This document shows, one piece after another, positions 25,211 through 32,687 of a stretch of DNA of 32,687 nt. Made by a program: the position numbers and the translations under genes. Within the stretch, counting starts at the first letter, position 1; every line of letters starts with the position of its first letter. The notes beneath the pieces were generated by a model. The model worked only from the letters and a program-made list of their open reading frames with translations, had not been told where the DNA came from and made no database searches. This DNA is from Flavobacteriaceae bacterium UBA2765 (GTDB taxonomy: Bacteria; Bacteroidota; Bacteroidia; Flavobacteriales; Flavobacteriaceae), in assembly GCA_002352665.1 (NCBI GenBank), contig DEIV01000071.1:1-32687 (forward strand). The letters run 5' to 3'.

Positions 25211-25219
25211 ATAGCAATT

Positions 25220-25254
25220 TCCCGTTTTTAAGAAATTAAGAACGGGATTTTTTT
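25220..25254 (+). terminator. Rho-independent terminator (second of two), GAAA tetraloop
   Basis: TCCCGTTTTTAA (25220-25231) pairs with TTAAGAACGGGA (25236-25247): 12 bp with a single G-T wobble, closed by a GAAA (GNRA) tetraloop at 25232-25235, followed by seven T. This is the strongest terminator seen in the window. It comes 9 nt after the first and seals transcription before the glycosyltransferase promoter. Confidence 0.88.
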
Positions 25255-25335
25255 ATACTATCACTAAAACTAAGAGAATGCATGAGATGTGAGGCATTGA
25301 TTTTTTTTGAATAGGCTAGCTTTATTTAAAAAAAA

Positions 25336-25364
25336 TTTACGAAGCAGATTATTTATTATCTTTG
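25336..25364 (+). promoter_or_regulatory. Probable promoter of the GT4 gene
   Basis: TATCTTTG (25357-25364) matches TAnnTTTG. TTTA (25336-25339) lies 17 bp upstream as a weak -33 element. Transcription would start near 25371, leaving an unusually long leader of about 145 nt before the TTG start codon. Confidence 0.45.
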
Positions 25365-25516
25365 TTTACTCAAGGGTTCCGAGAGTTCCCCAAATACTTC
25401 AAAAATTTCATTGTATTATAATAATAGTACTTCAAAAATTTTAGTTGCCTTTGAAAAACTCTGACCCGACGATTCGAGATTGAAGCGAATGAATTTATAG
25501 AACTCACCTTAAGCAA

Positions 25517-26629
25517 TTGCAAAGAATTATAGTTTCTGTTATTAATGATTTAGTGACTGATCAACGTGTACATAAAATTTGTACAACCTTAGTCAATATG
25601 AAATATGAAGTAATTCTAATAGGTCGAAAATTACCTGATAGCATTACCATTAACAGAACGTACAAAACAATAAGAATGAGACTTCTTTTTAAAAGAAAGT
25701 TTTTGTTTTATGCTGAATATAATACTCGTTTGTTTTTTAAATTATTATTTCTAAAAAAAGATATTCTGCTTTCTAACGATTTAGACACTTTACTACCTAA
25801 CTTTTTAATAAGTAAAATATTTCATAAAAAACTGGTTTATGATAGTCATGAGCTCTTTACTGAGATTGCCGAATTAACGGATAGACCCATTATTCGAAAA
25901 ATATGGTTCTCTATTGAAAAGTTTATTTTTCCTAAACTAAAAAATGTATATACGGTGAACCAAAGTATTGCTTCGTTCTACCATGAAAAATATAAGGTTA
26001 ATGTAAAAATAATTAGAAATATTGCTCCAAAACTAATTAATAAAAAGGTCGATATCAATTTAGCCGATAAGATAAAGGGTACTAGAAAAATGCTCATTTT
26101 ACAAGGAACGGGCATTAATATGGAAAGGGGTGCTGAAGAAGCCATACAAATGATGCAATATGTAGAAAACACCATTTTGTACATTATAGGTGGCGGTGAT
26201 ATTTATGAGGAATTAAAAAAATTGCGAACAACGCTACATCTAGAAGATAAAGTTATTATAATGGATAAATTGCCTTATGATGAGCTCATGGAGTATACTA
26301 AAATTGCCGATTTAGGCTTGTCTCTTGATAAAGCAACGAACTTAAATTATGAATATAGCTTACCGAATAAAGTATTTGACTATATACAAGCCCAAACACC
26401 CATGCTGGTTTCTAATAGAAAAGAAGTTTCTCAAGTAGTGACTAAAAACCAAATAGGTTGGGTAATTGATAAGATAGAGCCGAAGCAATTGGCAACAACC
26501 ATAAATACTATTTTTTCTAATGAACAACAATATCATCTCTATAAAGAGAATTTGAAAGTTGTTTCTGAAAAGTATACTTGGGAAAATGAATCTGAAACCC
26601 TACAAGAGATTTTTCAAAACTTAGCATAA
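25517..26629 (+). CDS. GT4-family glycosyltransferase (GT-B fold), TTG start
   Basis: A 370-residue cytoplasmic or membrane-associated glycosyltransferase with two Rossmann-like domains. The N-terminal acceptor domain begins with NDLVTDQRVHK (10-20), a block common in Bacteroidota GT4 proteins, and has LVYDSHELF further on. The donor domain has the nucleotide-binding GGGDIYEEL strand and a terminal EYSLPNKVFDYIQAQTP block, the counterpart of the E(x7)E sugar-nucleotide site. The start codon is TTG at 25517: the family N-terminus aligns there, and the next in-frame ATG (residue 28) would delete the first beta strand. It converges with the oxygenase gene 7 bp away. It probably builds a surface or lipid-linked glycan; donor and acceptor are unknown. 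Confidence 0.85.
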   Translation: MQRIIVSVINDLVTDQRVHKICTTLVNMKYEVILIGRKLPDSITINRTYKTIRMRLLFKRKFLFYAEYNTRLFFKLLFLKKDILLSNDLDTLLPNFLISKIFHKKLVYDSHELFTEIAELTDRPIIRKIWFSIEKFIFPKLKNVYTVNQSIASFYHEKYKVNVKIIRNIAPKLINKKVDINLADKIKGTRKMLILQGTGINMERGAEEAIQMMQYVENTILYIIGGGDIYEELKKLRTTLHLEDKVIIMDKLPYDELMEYTKIADLGLSLDKATNLNYEYSLPNKVFDYIQAQTPMLVSNRKEVSQVVTKNQIGWVIDKIEPKQLATTINTIFSNEQQYHLYKENLKVVSEKYTWENESETLQEIFQNLA

Positions 26630-26636
26630 TGATACT

Positions 26637-27455
26637 CTATTTTTTATATTGATGTGGATTTTTCCGAATTCCTTTTTTAAAAACCTTACGGATTCCCATT
26701 CTTAATGAATTATCAATTCTCAAAATAACATCTAGTATTTTTTGAGAAGATCTACCCCTGAAAGAGGTTACATGAAATGTATCAGTATCATAAAATGGTT
26801 CTTCTGAAAAATAATAATTAGAAACACAACACCTAACAGCTTCAACATTTACTTTATTTACAGAATGCCAAGAGTTTTGGTGTGTTGCCATTACAACTAA
26901 TCTGTTAAACTTACTTACTATGGAAACTGGATTGTTTTCTAAACCATCTAGCCATAATTCTAAATTACCACCATTAGTATCTTTCCATTCAGGTGTAACA
27001 TAATACAATAAGTTTAGTATTCTCCAACGTTTTCTATCCTTGTCATGTGAATTGTCTAAATGTGGCTTTAAAAAATTATTTTTCTTCATTAGTGAAAGAC
27101 CTCCCGCATAAAGGTTCTCATCCGGAATAACAGAGGTTAAGCCACAAATTTCTTTTATCAATGAGACAACTCGCGGATCTTGAAAAGCATAAATAACCTC
27201 TTCTAATAATGGGTTGTATTTATCCATTTGATAGGCAATATACTTCTGTTCTTTTAAACTTTTTCTTAGAAATGTATTTTCTAAGGGAGGAAAATTTATA
27301 AAAATTTCATTTGCCAAATTAACAGGTAAAAGACCATCTAAATAAAAATACCCTATTTGTTTTTTTGAATCAACAAATTGCTTTTGCAGTTTTGGTTTTT
27401 CCTGTTGCAATCTGTTTAGAATTGTTGACGCTATTTCGACCCTTGTATATTTCAA
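26637..27455 (-). CDS. 2-oxoglutarate/Fe(II)-dependent oxygenase (prolyl-4-hydroxylase-like fold)
   Basis: A 272-residue protein without signal peptide. The iron-binding triad is visible: His132 and Asp134 in PHLDNS, and His197 in NSWHSVNKV. Arg208 (VRCCVSNYYFS) is placed to bind 2-oxoglutarate. NGGNLELW (161-168) is the strand typical of the 2OG-Fe(II) oxygenase superfamily. The family hydroxylates proteins, sugars or small molecules. It follows the GT2 gene by 18 bp and may modify a glycan or an enzyme of the same pathway, though no substrate can be named. Convergent with the GT4 gene. Confidence 0.82.
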   Translation of the reverse strand: MKYTRVEIASTILNRLQQEKPKLQKQFVDSKKQIGYFYLDGLLPVNLANEIFINFPPLENTFLRKSLKEQKYIAYQMDKYNPLLEEVIYAFQDPRVVSLIKEICGLTSVIPDENLYAGGLSLMKKNNFLKPHLDNSHDKDRKRWRILNLLYYVTPEWKDTNGGNLELWLDGLENNPVSIVSKFNRLVVMATHQNSWHSVNKVNVEAVRCCVSNYYFSEEPFYDTDTFHVTSFRGRSSQKILDVILRIDNSLRMGIRKVFKKGIRKNPHQYKK

Positions 27456-27473
27456 AAATGACTTATTTAAACT

Positions 27474-28214
27474 TTATTTTTTTAGCAGATATTTTGAAAA
27501 CCCTATGATAATAAATATCGGTTTTAATAATAGTGAACTTTCGGCTATTTTTAATGTAACCTCCTCTTTATAAAGATCCCAACTATAGTTTTTAGATTGA
27601 CCATCAGTGCCACAAAGAGCGATAATATCATCTATCATTTTAATACCTATATTTTTTTTGAATAATTTTAAATTTAAAGCATGATCCGCTAAAATGCTGT
27701 ATTTCAAGTCATATTTAAGATCTGAAAAAAGTTCTCTTTTGTAAAAAGCTCCTTGATGGTGTATTGAGTTTTTAATCCAAATTTTTTTTGACCATGATGA
27801 AACTACTATTCCATCGCTTTTGTTAGCATATACTTTATCTCCTTTTTTTAAATTATATTGTATACTCCCTAAAATCATTTTTGCATGATTTTCTACGGGT
27901 CGTCTAAAAATAGCATCTAAAGTATTCTCAGTATATAATTGATCATCATCACCTAAAAAATATAACCATTCTCCTTTTGATAATATGATGCCTTTATTCA
28001 TGGCATCATAAACCCCGCTATCATTTTCGCTTATCCAATAAAATGGTCTTGTTAAAGTTTTTAAAAATGCTTGAGTACCATCAGTAGAATTTCCATCAAT
28101 AATCCAAACTTCATAATTTTTGTAAGATTGATTTTGAATCTTTAAAATACAATCTTTAAGACCGTTAAGGTTGTTTAAGGAGGGAATTATTATGGATACT
28201 AAATCACCGATAAC
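27474..28214 (-). CDS. GT2-family glycosyltransferase with no canonical start codon
   Basis: The frame is open for 247 codons including the stop, from 28214 to the stop at 27474. Counting from 28214, it begins with the GT-A first strand LVSIIIPSLNNL (5-16) and continues with WIIDGNSTDGT (37-47), SENDSGVYDAMNKG (62-75) and the metal-binding DDD at 89-91. It is a full-length WcaA-like glycosyltransferase. The first in-frame ATG (28001) is internal, inside DAMNKG, and would cut off the nucleotide-binding half. Upstream of the first strand, the codons before the TAA at 28215-28217 read GTT ATC GGT GAT TTA GTA, with no ATG, GTG or TTG. It either starts at a rare codon (ATC) or has lost its start. 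It is 63 bp after ftsE and before the oxygenase gene. Confidence 0.75.
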   Translation of the reverse strand, partial: VIGDLVSIIIPSLNNLNGLKDCILKIQNQSYKNYEVWIIDGNSTDGTQAFLKTLTRPFYWISENDSGVYDAMNKGIILSKGEWLYFLGDDDQLYTENTLDAIFRRPVENHAKMILGSIQYNLKKGDKVYANKSDGIVVSSWSKKIWIKNSIHHQGAFYKRELFSDLKYDLKYSILADHALNLKLFKKNIGIKMIDDIIALCGTDGQSKNYSWDLYKEEVTLKIAESSLLLKPIFIIIGFSKYLLKK

Positions 28215-28277
28215 TTATTTATTTAATTGATAAAAATATGTGCCGGTATTTGTTATAAAGTATTTAGCGTTAAAAAC

Positions 28278-28955
28278 TTAAATCACTTCAAATACCTTTT
28301 CACCATCACATTTAATGGTTTTATGCGGGTATTTTAAAATTAAAGCATAGTCATGGGTAGCCATTAAAATGGTTTTTCCGCTTTTGTTGATGGCTTCTAA
28401 AACCGCCATCACTTCTAATGAAGTTTTCGGATCTAAATTACCTGTAGGTTCATCGGCTAAAATCAATTCTGGATCGTTTAACAAGGCTCTTGCAATAGCC
28501 ACACGTTGTTGTTCACCGCCAGAAAGTTGAAAAGGCATTTTAAAGCCTTTGGTATTCATTCCTACTTTTTCTAACACATCATTAATTTTAGAAGTGCATT
28601 TAGACAGGTCTTTCCAACCGGTAGCTTTTAAAACAAATAGTAAATTATCATGAACATTTCTGTCGTTTAGCAACCTAAAATCTTGAAAAACGATACCTAA
28701 TTTTCTACGTAAAAAAGGAATATCCTTTTCTTTTAATTTATTCAGATCAAAATCTACTATATTTCCTTCTCCCTTTATCAAAGGTAGATCGCCATACAAG
28801 GTTTTCATTAAACTACTTTTTCCACTTCCTGTTTTACCAATTAAATACATAAAATCTCCTTCATATATGTCAAGACTGATATCTGAGAGTATCAAATTTT
28901 CTAGCTGAAAGATAGATGCATCTTTTAAATGCAAAACTGGTTTTGTGTTTGTCAT
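28278..28955 (-). CDS. ftsE: Cell-division ABC transporter ATP-binding protein FtsE
   Basis: A 225-residue ABC ATPase. Walker A is at 40-47 (GKTGSGKS), the Q-loop near Gln91 (VFQDFRLL), the signature at 144-149 (LSGGEQ), Walker B at 164-169 (LILADE, catalytic Glu169), and the switch histidine in MATHDY. The motif order, small size and FRLL after the Q-loop fit FtsE, which with FtsX activates peptidoglycan hydrolases at the septum. ftsX is not adjacent here. LolD-type ATPases are the nearest alternative. The next genes on this strand are GT2 and the oxygenase; upstream it is divergent from the TPR gene. Confidence 0.85.
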   Translation of the reverse strand: MTNTKPVLHLKDASIFQLENLILSDISLDIYEGDFMYLIGKTGSGKSSLMKTLYGDLPLIKGEGNIVDFDLNKLKEKDIPFLRRKLGIVFQDFRLLNDRNVHDNLLFVLKATGWKDLSKCTSKINDVLEKVGMNTKGFKMPFQLSGGEQQRVAIARALLNDPELILADEPTGNLDPKTSLEVMAVLEAINKSGKTILMATHDYALILKYPHKTIKCDGEKVFEVI

Positions 28956-28976
28956 ACCTCAAATAGATTTATGCCA

Positions 28977-28984
28977 CAAAAATA
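28977..28984 (-). promoter_or_regulatory. -7 box of the probable ftsE promoter
   Basis: CAAAAATA reads TATTTTTG on the minus strand, matching TAnnTTTG, 21 bp upstream of the ftsE start codon. The implied leader is about 15 nt. No good -33 element is present. Confidence 0.35.
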
Positions 28985-29209
28985 CAGTTAAAAAATTAAG
29001 TTTTGAAATTAAGATAGAAAAAAATAAAAAGGGTTGAAAAACAAATAATGTCTTATCAATACACATCACAACCAGAGTTCAGCCTAAAAAACAACTGTCG
29101 ATAGCAAAGTTGGCTCGAAATATGTAGTGTATATTTTCAATAATTAAAAAATTTAGTTAACAAAATGTTATATTAATTAACAATTATACAATTTAGGATG
29201 AATTACACG

Positions 29210-29238
29210 TTGTTTAATTTAAGTATATTATATTTTTG
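29210..29238 (+). promoter_or_regulatory. Probable promoter of the TPR gene
   Basis: TTG (29210-29212), an 18-bp spacer and TATTTTTG (29231-29238) match the Bacteroidota TTG...TAnnTTTG promoter in both boxes and spacing. Transcription would start near 29245, with a leader of about 120 nt. Confidence 0.55.
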
Positions 29239-29365
29239 ATATACTAAATAACGCTTGTTATATGTTTAACAAAAGTTATAAACTAAAAATCGGCTCTTTC
29301 TATATAGAAATAAATAGACGGCTAAATGAGTTAAATACATGTTATACTAAAAATAAAACATAATA

Positions 29366-32300
29366 ATGAAGCAAAGCAATAATTGGCTAGTAGCCCTATT
29401 TTTTATCTTCTCAGTTTCTAGCTTCGCTCAAAAAACTGATATTTATACCAACGCATTAAAAGAATATAATCATGCTATTGAGCTTTACAACAATAGAGAT
29501 TTTGTTGCCGCAAAACACTTGTTCAACAAATTAAAAAGTGATTTTGAAGACAGCTCTGAACGTAAAGCGAATTGTGCTTATTATGAAGCATTTTGTGCTA
29601 TACAAATTGGAGATCAAAATGCTGATGAGATGATGCGAAATTTTGTAGAAAGATACCCAACAAGCACCAAACAAAATACTGCTTTTTTGGAGGTCGGCGA
29701 CTATTATTTTAAAAATGCTAATTACACCTATGCTCTCAAGTGGTATAAACGCGTTGAAACTCGAAACCTCTCTATCAAACAAGAAGAAGATTTTAACTTT
29801 AAATATGCATACGGATTATTTGCTGTAGGCAGCCATGTTAGAGCAAAAGAATATTTTCAAAAATTATTAACCTCGCAAGAATACGGATCTCAAGCTAAAT
29901 ATTATTATGGTTTTATCGCCTATCAGGGCGATGATTTTGATAATGCAGATAAATATTTAGGCGAAGTAGCAGACGATAAAGAACTTGGCGATGACGTACC
30001 TTATTATATGGCAAACATCAAATTTAAAACGGGTCAATTTCAAGAAGCTATTGATGTGGCGGAACCTTTCCTAACTAAAGCCGACAGAAATCAACATTCT
30101 GAGGTTTCTAAAATTATTGGAGAGAGCTATTTTAACCTGAATAAATTTCAAGAAGCCATTCCGCATCTTAAAAATTACAAAGGCAAACGACGCAGATGGA
30201 ATAACACTGATTATTACTTATTAGGATATGCTTATTATCAACAAAATGATTATGAAAACGCTATCGCTAATTTTAATAAAATTATTGGTGGAGACAATTC
30301 TGTATCTCAAAATGCCTATTACCACTTGGCAGAATGCTATTTAAAAACAGAATTAAAAACAGAGGCTTTGAATGCATTTAGAAATGCTTCGCAAATGGAA
30401 TATAATCAAGATATTAAAAAAGATGCTTGGCTTAATTATGCCAAATTGAGCTATGAAATTGGCAACCCGTATAAAAGTGTGCCAGATGTATTGCAAGAGT
30501 ATTTAGAAAACTACCCAAAATCAACTGCGAAAGATGAAATTGGTGAATTACTCATAAGTGCCTATATAACCTCTAAGGATTATGAAGGTGCTTTAAAAGA
30601 GCTTAAAGATAAAAATGAACCACATCAAAAAGAGCTGTATCAAAAAGTAGCCTTGTATAGAGGTATTCAATTGTTTAATGATGGTTCTATTGGAAATGCT
30701 GCCGATTATTTTGATATTGCTATTCAAAATAATCGTGATCAATCAACTACGGCGAGAGCCATTTTTTGGAAAGCCGAAACCGATTATTTACTGAATAATT
30801 ATAATGAAGCCCTAATTGGTTTTCAACAGTTTAAAAATATGAATTCTCCCGTTACTTTAACCGAAAATGAATTCATAGATTATAATATTGCCTATGCCTA
30901 TTTTAAGTTAAAGGATTATAATAAGGCCGGCGAACAATTTCAAACATTTATCAATAGTAACCCGTCTGACGAAAATAAAGTCAATGATGCTTATTTACGT
31001 TTAGGAGATGCCTCTTTTGTCTCCAGTAATTATAATAAAGCTATAACCGCATATAATCACGTCATTAATAATCGCGGTGTAGATACTGATTATGCTCATT
31101 TTCAACGTGCCATGAGTTATGGTTTTACAAGCAGGAACAATGATAAAATTGACGATCTGAATGCCTTTTTAAAGGCCTACTCTAAATCTACTTTACGCGA
31201 TGATGCTTATTTTGAATTAGGTAATTCATATATCACAGCCGACAATAATGAAGACGCTTTAAGCACTTTTAATAGTTTATTACAACACCACAAAAGGAGT
31301 TCTTATGTGCCTAAAGCTTTATTAAAACAGGGATTAATCTATTATAACATTGAAAGAGATAATGAAGCATTAGACAAATACCGTCGTGTTGTTAATGAAT
31401 ATCCAAATACAAGTGAAGCCAAACAGGCAGTAGCCAATGCCCGTCAAATCTATGTGGATCTAGGGCGTGTTGATGAGTATGCCGATTGGGTTAAAGGTCT
31501 GGATTTTATAAATGTTAGTGATGCTGAGTTAGATAATGACATGTATGAATCTGCTGAGAAACAATACTTACAAAATAATCGTAAAAAGGCCATTGGTGCC
31601 TATCAAAGTTATTTAAAAGATTTCCCTAATGGAATTCATGCATTACAGGCACATTTTTATTTGGCAGAATCATTATTTACAGAAAAGCAACAAAAAGCTT
31701 CTGTATCTCATTATAGCTATGTAATTGATCAAGAACGTAATGAATTTACAGAACAAGCTTTATCAAGGCTAGCCCAAGCATATTTAGAAACTGAAAATTG
31801 GGCAAAAGCCATGCCAATTTTAGAACGATTAGAGGCACAAGCTGATTTCCCTCAAAATATCACTTTTGCTCAAAGTAATTTAATGAAAGGCCATTATGAA
31901 TTAGAACATTATGAAGATGCCGTGGCTTATGCTGAAAAAGTATTGCAAAGACCCAAGTTGGAAAACAGAGTAAAATCTGATGCTAAAATAATTATCGCTC
32001 GTTCCGCTTTTAAAACCGGTGATGAAAGAAAAGCACAGGAAGCTTATGAAGAGGTTAAAAAAATTGCAAAAGGCGAATTAAAAGCTGAGGCTTTGTATTA
32101 CGATGCCTATTTTAAACATCAGGACGGAAATTATAAGGTGTCTAATACCGTAATTCAAACCTTAGTAGCAGATTATTCAGCGTATAAATATTTTGGTGCT
32201 AAAGGACTTATAGTTATGGCTCAAAACTTTTACGAATTAAAAGATGCCTATCAGGCAACTTATATTCTTGAAAGTGTTATAAAAAACTTTTCAGATTTTA

Positions 32301-32389
32301 AAGATGTAGTTGATGAGGCCAAAGCTGAATTGCAAAAAATTAAAACAAAGGAAGCCAAAACCAATGAGTCTGTAAACCCAAATAATTAA
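29366..32389 (+). CDS. Large periplasmic tetratricopeptide-repeat protein
   Basis: A 1007-residue protein with a signal peptide (about residues 1-22, ending SSFAQ). The whole mature part is alpha-helical TPR and Sel1/BamD-like repeats, with recurring patterns such as YYLLGYAYYQQNDYENAI, FNKI and YPKSTAKDEIGELL. No enzymatic domain is seen. Such repeats form a solenoid that holds partner proteins. The next gene, 121 bp downstream on the same strand, starts an outer-membrane protein, and the pair seems conserved in flavobacteria from memory, so this may be its periplasmic partner or assembly factor. The precise role is unknown. Confidence 0.88.
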   Translation: MKQSNNWLVALFFIFSVSSFAQKTDIYTNALKEYNHAIELYNNRDFVAAKHLFNKLKSDFEDSSERKANCAYYEAFCAIQIGDQNADEMMRNFVERYPTSTKQNTAFLEVGDYYFKNANYTYALKWYKRVETRNLSIKQEEDFNFKYAYGLFAVGSHVRAKEYFQKLLTSQEYGSQAKYYYGFIAYQGDDFDNADKYLGEVADDKELGDDVPYYMANIKFKTGQFQEAIDVAEPFLTKADRNQHSEVSKIIGESYFNLNKFQEAIPHLKNYKGKRRRWNNTDYYLLGYAYYQQNDYENAIANFNKIIGGDNSVSQNAYYHLAECYLKTELKTEALNAFRNASQMEYNQDIKKDAWLNYAKLSYEIGNPYKSVPDVLQEYLENYPKSTAKDEIGELLISAYITSKDYEGALKELKDKNEPHQKELYQKVALYRGIQLFNDGSIGNAADYFDIAIQNNRDQSTTARAIFWKAETDYLLNNYNEALIGFQQFKNMNSPVTLTENEFIDYNIAYAYFKLKDYNKAGEQFQTFINSNPSDENKVNDAYLRLGDASFVSSNYNKAITAYNHVINNRGVDTDYAHFQRAMSYGFTSRNNDKIDDLNAFLKAYSKSTLRDDAYFELGNSYITADNNEDALSTFNSLLQHHKRSSYVPKALLKQGLIYYNIERDNEALDKYRRVVNEYPNTSEAKQAVANARQIYVDLGRVDEYADWVKGLDFINVSDAELDNDMYESAEKQYLQNNRKKAIGAYQSYLKDFPNGIHALQAHFYLAESLFTEKQQKASVSHYSYVIDQERNEFTEQALSRLAQAYLETENWAKAMPILERLEAQADFPQNITFAQSNLMKGHYELEHYEDAVAYAEKVLQRPKLENRVKSDAKIIIARSAFKTGDERKAQEAYEEVKKIAKGELKAEALYYDAYFKHQDGNYKVSNTVIQTLVADYSAYKYFGAKGLIVMAQNFYELKDAYQATYILESVIKNFSDFKDVVDEAKAELQKIKTKEAKTNESVNPNN

Positions 32390-32510
32390 GGCAGAAGCAA
32401 AGAAACATCTAGTTGGTATAAAAAAGCTGAAAAGAGAAATAAAAAACAATACTCCTCCCTTCTTAATGTAAGGGATTAGGTTGACAACATATAATGCAAG
32501 TAAATAAAAC

Positions 32511-32687
32511 ATGAAAAAACACATTTCAATATTGATACTGCTTATGAGCACCATTACCTTTGCACAAGTAAAGAAAAAAGATACTTTAGGCACAGAGGTA
32601 ATCAATGTAGTTAAACCCTATACACCAACGGTTTCTGATGCATTTAAAATTAAATCATCCCCAGAAATAGACACAGAAGAAATTAGT
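32511..32687 (+). CDS. Outer-membrane (TonB-dependent-receptor-like) protein, N-terminal 59 codons only
   Basis: An ATG at 32511 opens a frame that runs past the window end. The first 19 residues are a signal peptide (KKHISILILLMS, ending ITFAQ). The mature start has KKKDTLGTEVINVV, then KPYTPTVSDAFKIK, a segment seen at the N-terminus of flavobacterial outer-membrane beta-barrel proteins often annotated as TonB-dependent receptors. That assignment is from memory and only the export signal and this short segment are visible. It lies 121 bp after the TPR gene on the same strand. Confidence 0.65.
   Translation, partial: MKKHISILILLMSTITFAQVKKKDTLGTEVINVVKPYTPTVSDAFKIKSSPEIDTEEIS

Larger units (their letters stand above)
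25153..25516. other. 364-bp gap: tandem terminators, promoter and long leader
   Basis: The left part holds two intrinsic terminators (25186-25210 and 25220-25254). The right part holds a probable promoter at 25336-25364 and a leader of about 145 nt before the glycosyltransferase. The leader contains a 14-bp direct repeat, TACTTCAAAAATTT, at 25395-25408 and 25428-25441, offset by 33 bp. No open frame in it reaches a credible gene. Confidence 0.55.
28956..29365. other. 410-bp divergent interval between ftsE and the TPR gene
   Basis: No gene was found. It is very AT-rich from about 29130 on. A promoter-like TTG-18-TATTTTTG lies at 29210-29238 for the TPR gene, and a -7 box at 28977-28984 for ftsE. 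The middle (about 29040-29130) has somewhat higher GC and no recognised structure. Confidence 0.5.

Noticed and set aside
25374..25392. GGGTTCC...AGTTCCC as an attenuator hairpin in the GT4 leader
   Set aside because: Pairing is short and imperfect; not enough to support a regulatory structure.
27474..28001. A 175-residue GT2 protein starting at the internal ATG
   Set aside because: Conserved GT2 sequence continues in frame for 71 codons upstream; this start would remove the nucleotide-binding strand.
32451..32476. Possible terminator after the TPR gene (CCCTT...AAGGG)
   Set aside because: Only five pairs and no T-run after it.
32291..32605. Minus-strand frame of 104 codons at the right end
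   Set aside because: Opposes the TPR 3' end and the signal-peptide-coding start of the next gene; its hydrophobic translation comes from AT-rich antisense.

Overview
The window is AT-rich DNA from a member of the Bacteroidota, most likely a Flavobacteriaceae. Three things support this: a SusC/SusD pair with many lipoprotein hydrolases, promoter-like TAnnTTTG boxes without Shine-Dalgarno sequences, and an ftsE gene divergent from a large TPR protein that is followed by an outer-membrane protein. No CRISPR array, rRNA, tRNA, transposase or phage gene was seen.

Positions 1-19235 (all on the minus strand) hold a polysaccharide utilization locus (PUL). In transcription order it runs: a transmembrane regulator with periplasmic propeller and Y_Y_Y domains and a cytoplasmic LuxR-type HTH (16473-19235); a regulatory interval (15996-16472); susC; susD (SusD-like_2 type); a 3'-truncated glycerophosphodiesterase remnant; an SGNH hydrolase; a GH2 enzyme of beta-glucuronidase type; two tandem GH16 lipoproteins; a secreted endonuclease/exonuclease/phosphatase (EEP) family hydrolase; a GH3 beta-glucosidase lipoprotein; a secreted glycerophosphodiesterase (GDPD); a SASA-family O-acetylesterase; and a cytoplasmic SDR resembling D-mannonate oxidoreductase. 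GH16 and GH3 point to a beta-1,3-type glucan. GH2 and the SDR add a glucuronate theme. The GDPD, its remnant and the EEP enzyme add a phosphodiester theme. The substrate may therefore be a decorated glucan rather than plain laminarin. Intergenic repeats with terminator-like hairpins lie at positions 1-121, beyond the end of the operon.

Positions 19458-24521 form a glycerol regulon: glpD, glpK and glpF on the minus strand, divergent from a DeoR/GlpR-type repressor on the plus strand. Repeated operator-like boxes lie between glpD and the repressor gene. Glycerol enters by GlpF, is phosphorylated by GlpK and oxidised by GlpD. This could receive glycerol released by the neighbouring PUL, but that link is inference.

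Positions 24610-32687 are mixed: a secreted MORN-repeat protein ending in tandem terminators; a GT4 glycosyltransferase with a TTG start; an ftsE - GT2 - 2-oxoglutarate oxygenase cluster on the minus strand, in which the GT2 reading frame has no canonical start codon; a 1007-residue periplasmic TPR protein; and the first 59 codons of an outer-membrane (probably beta-barrel) protein that runs off the window.
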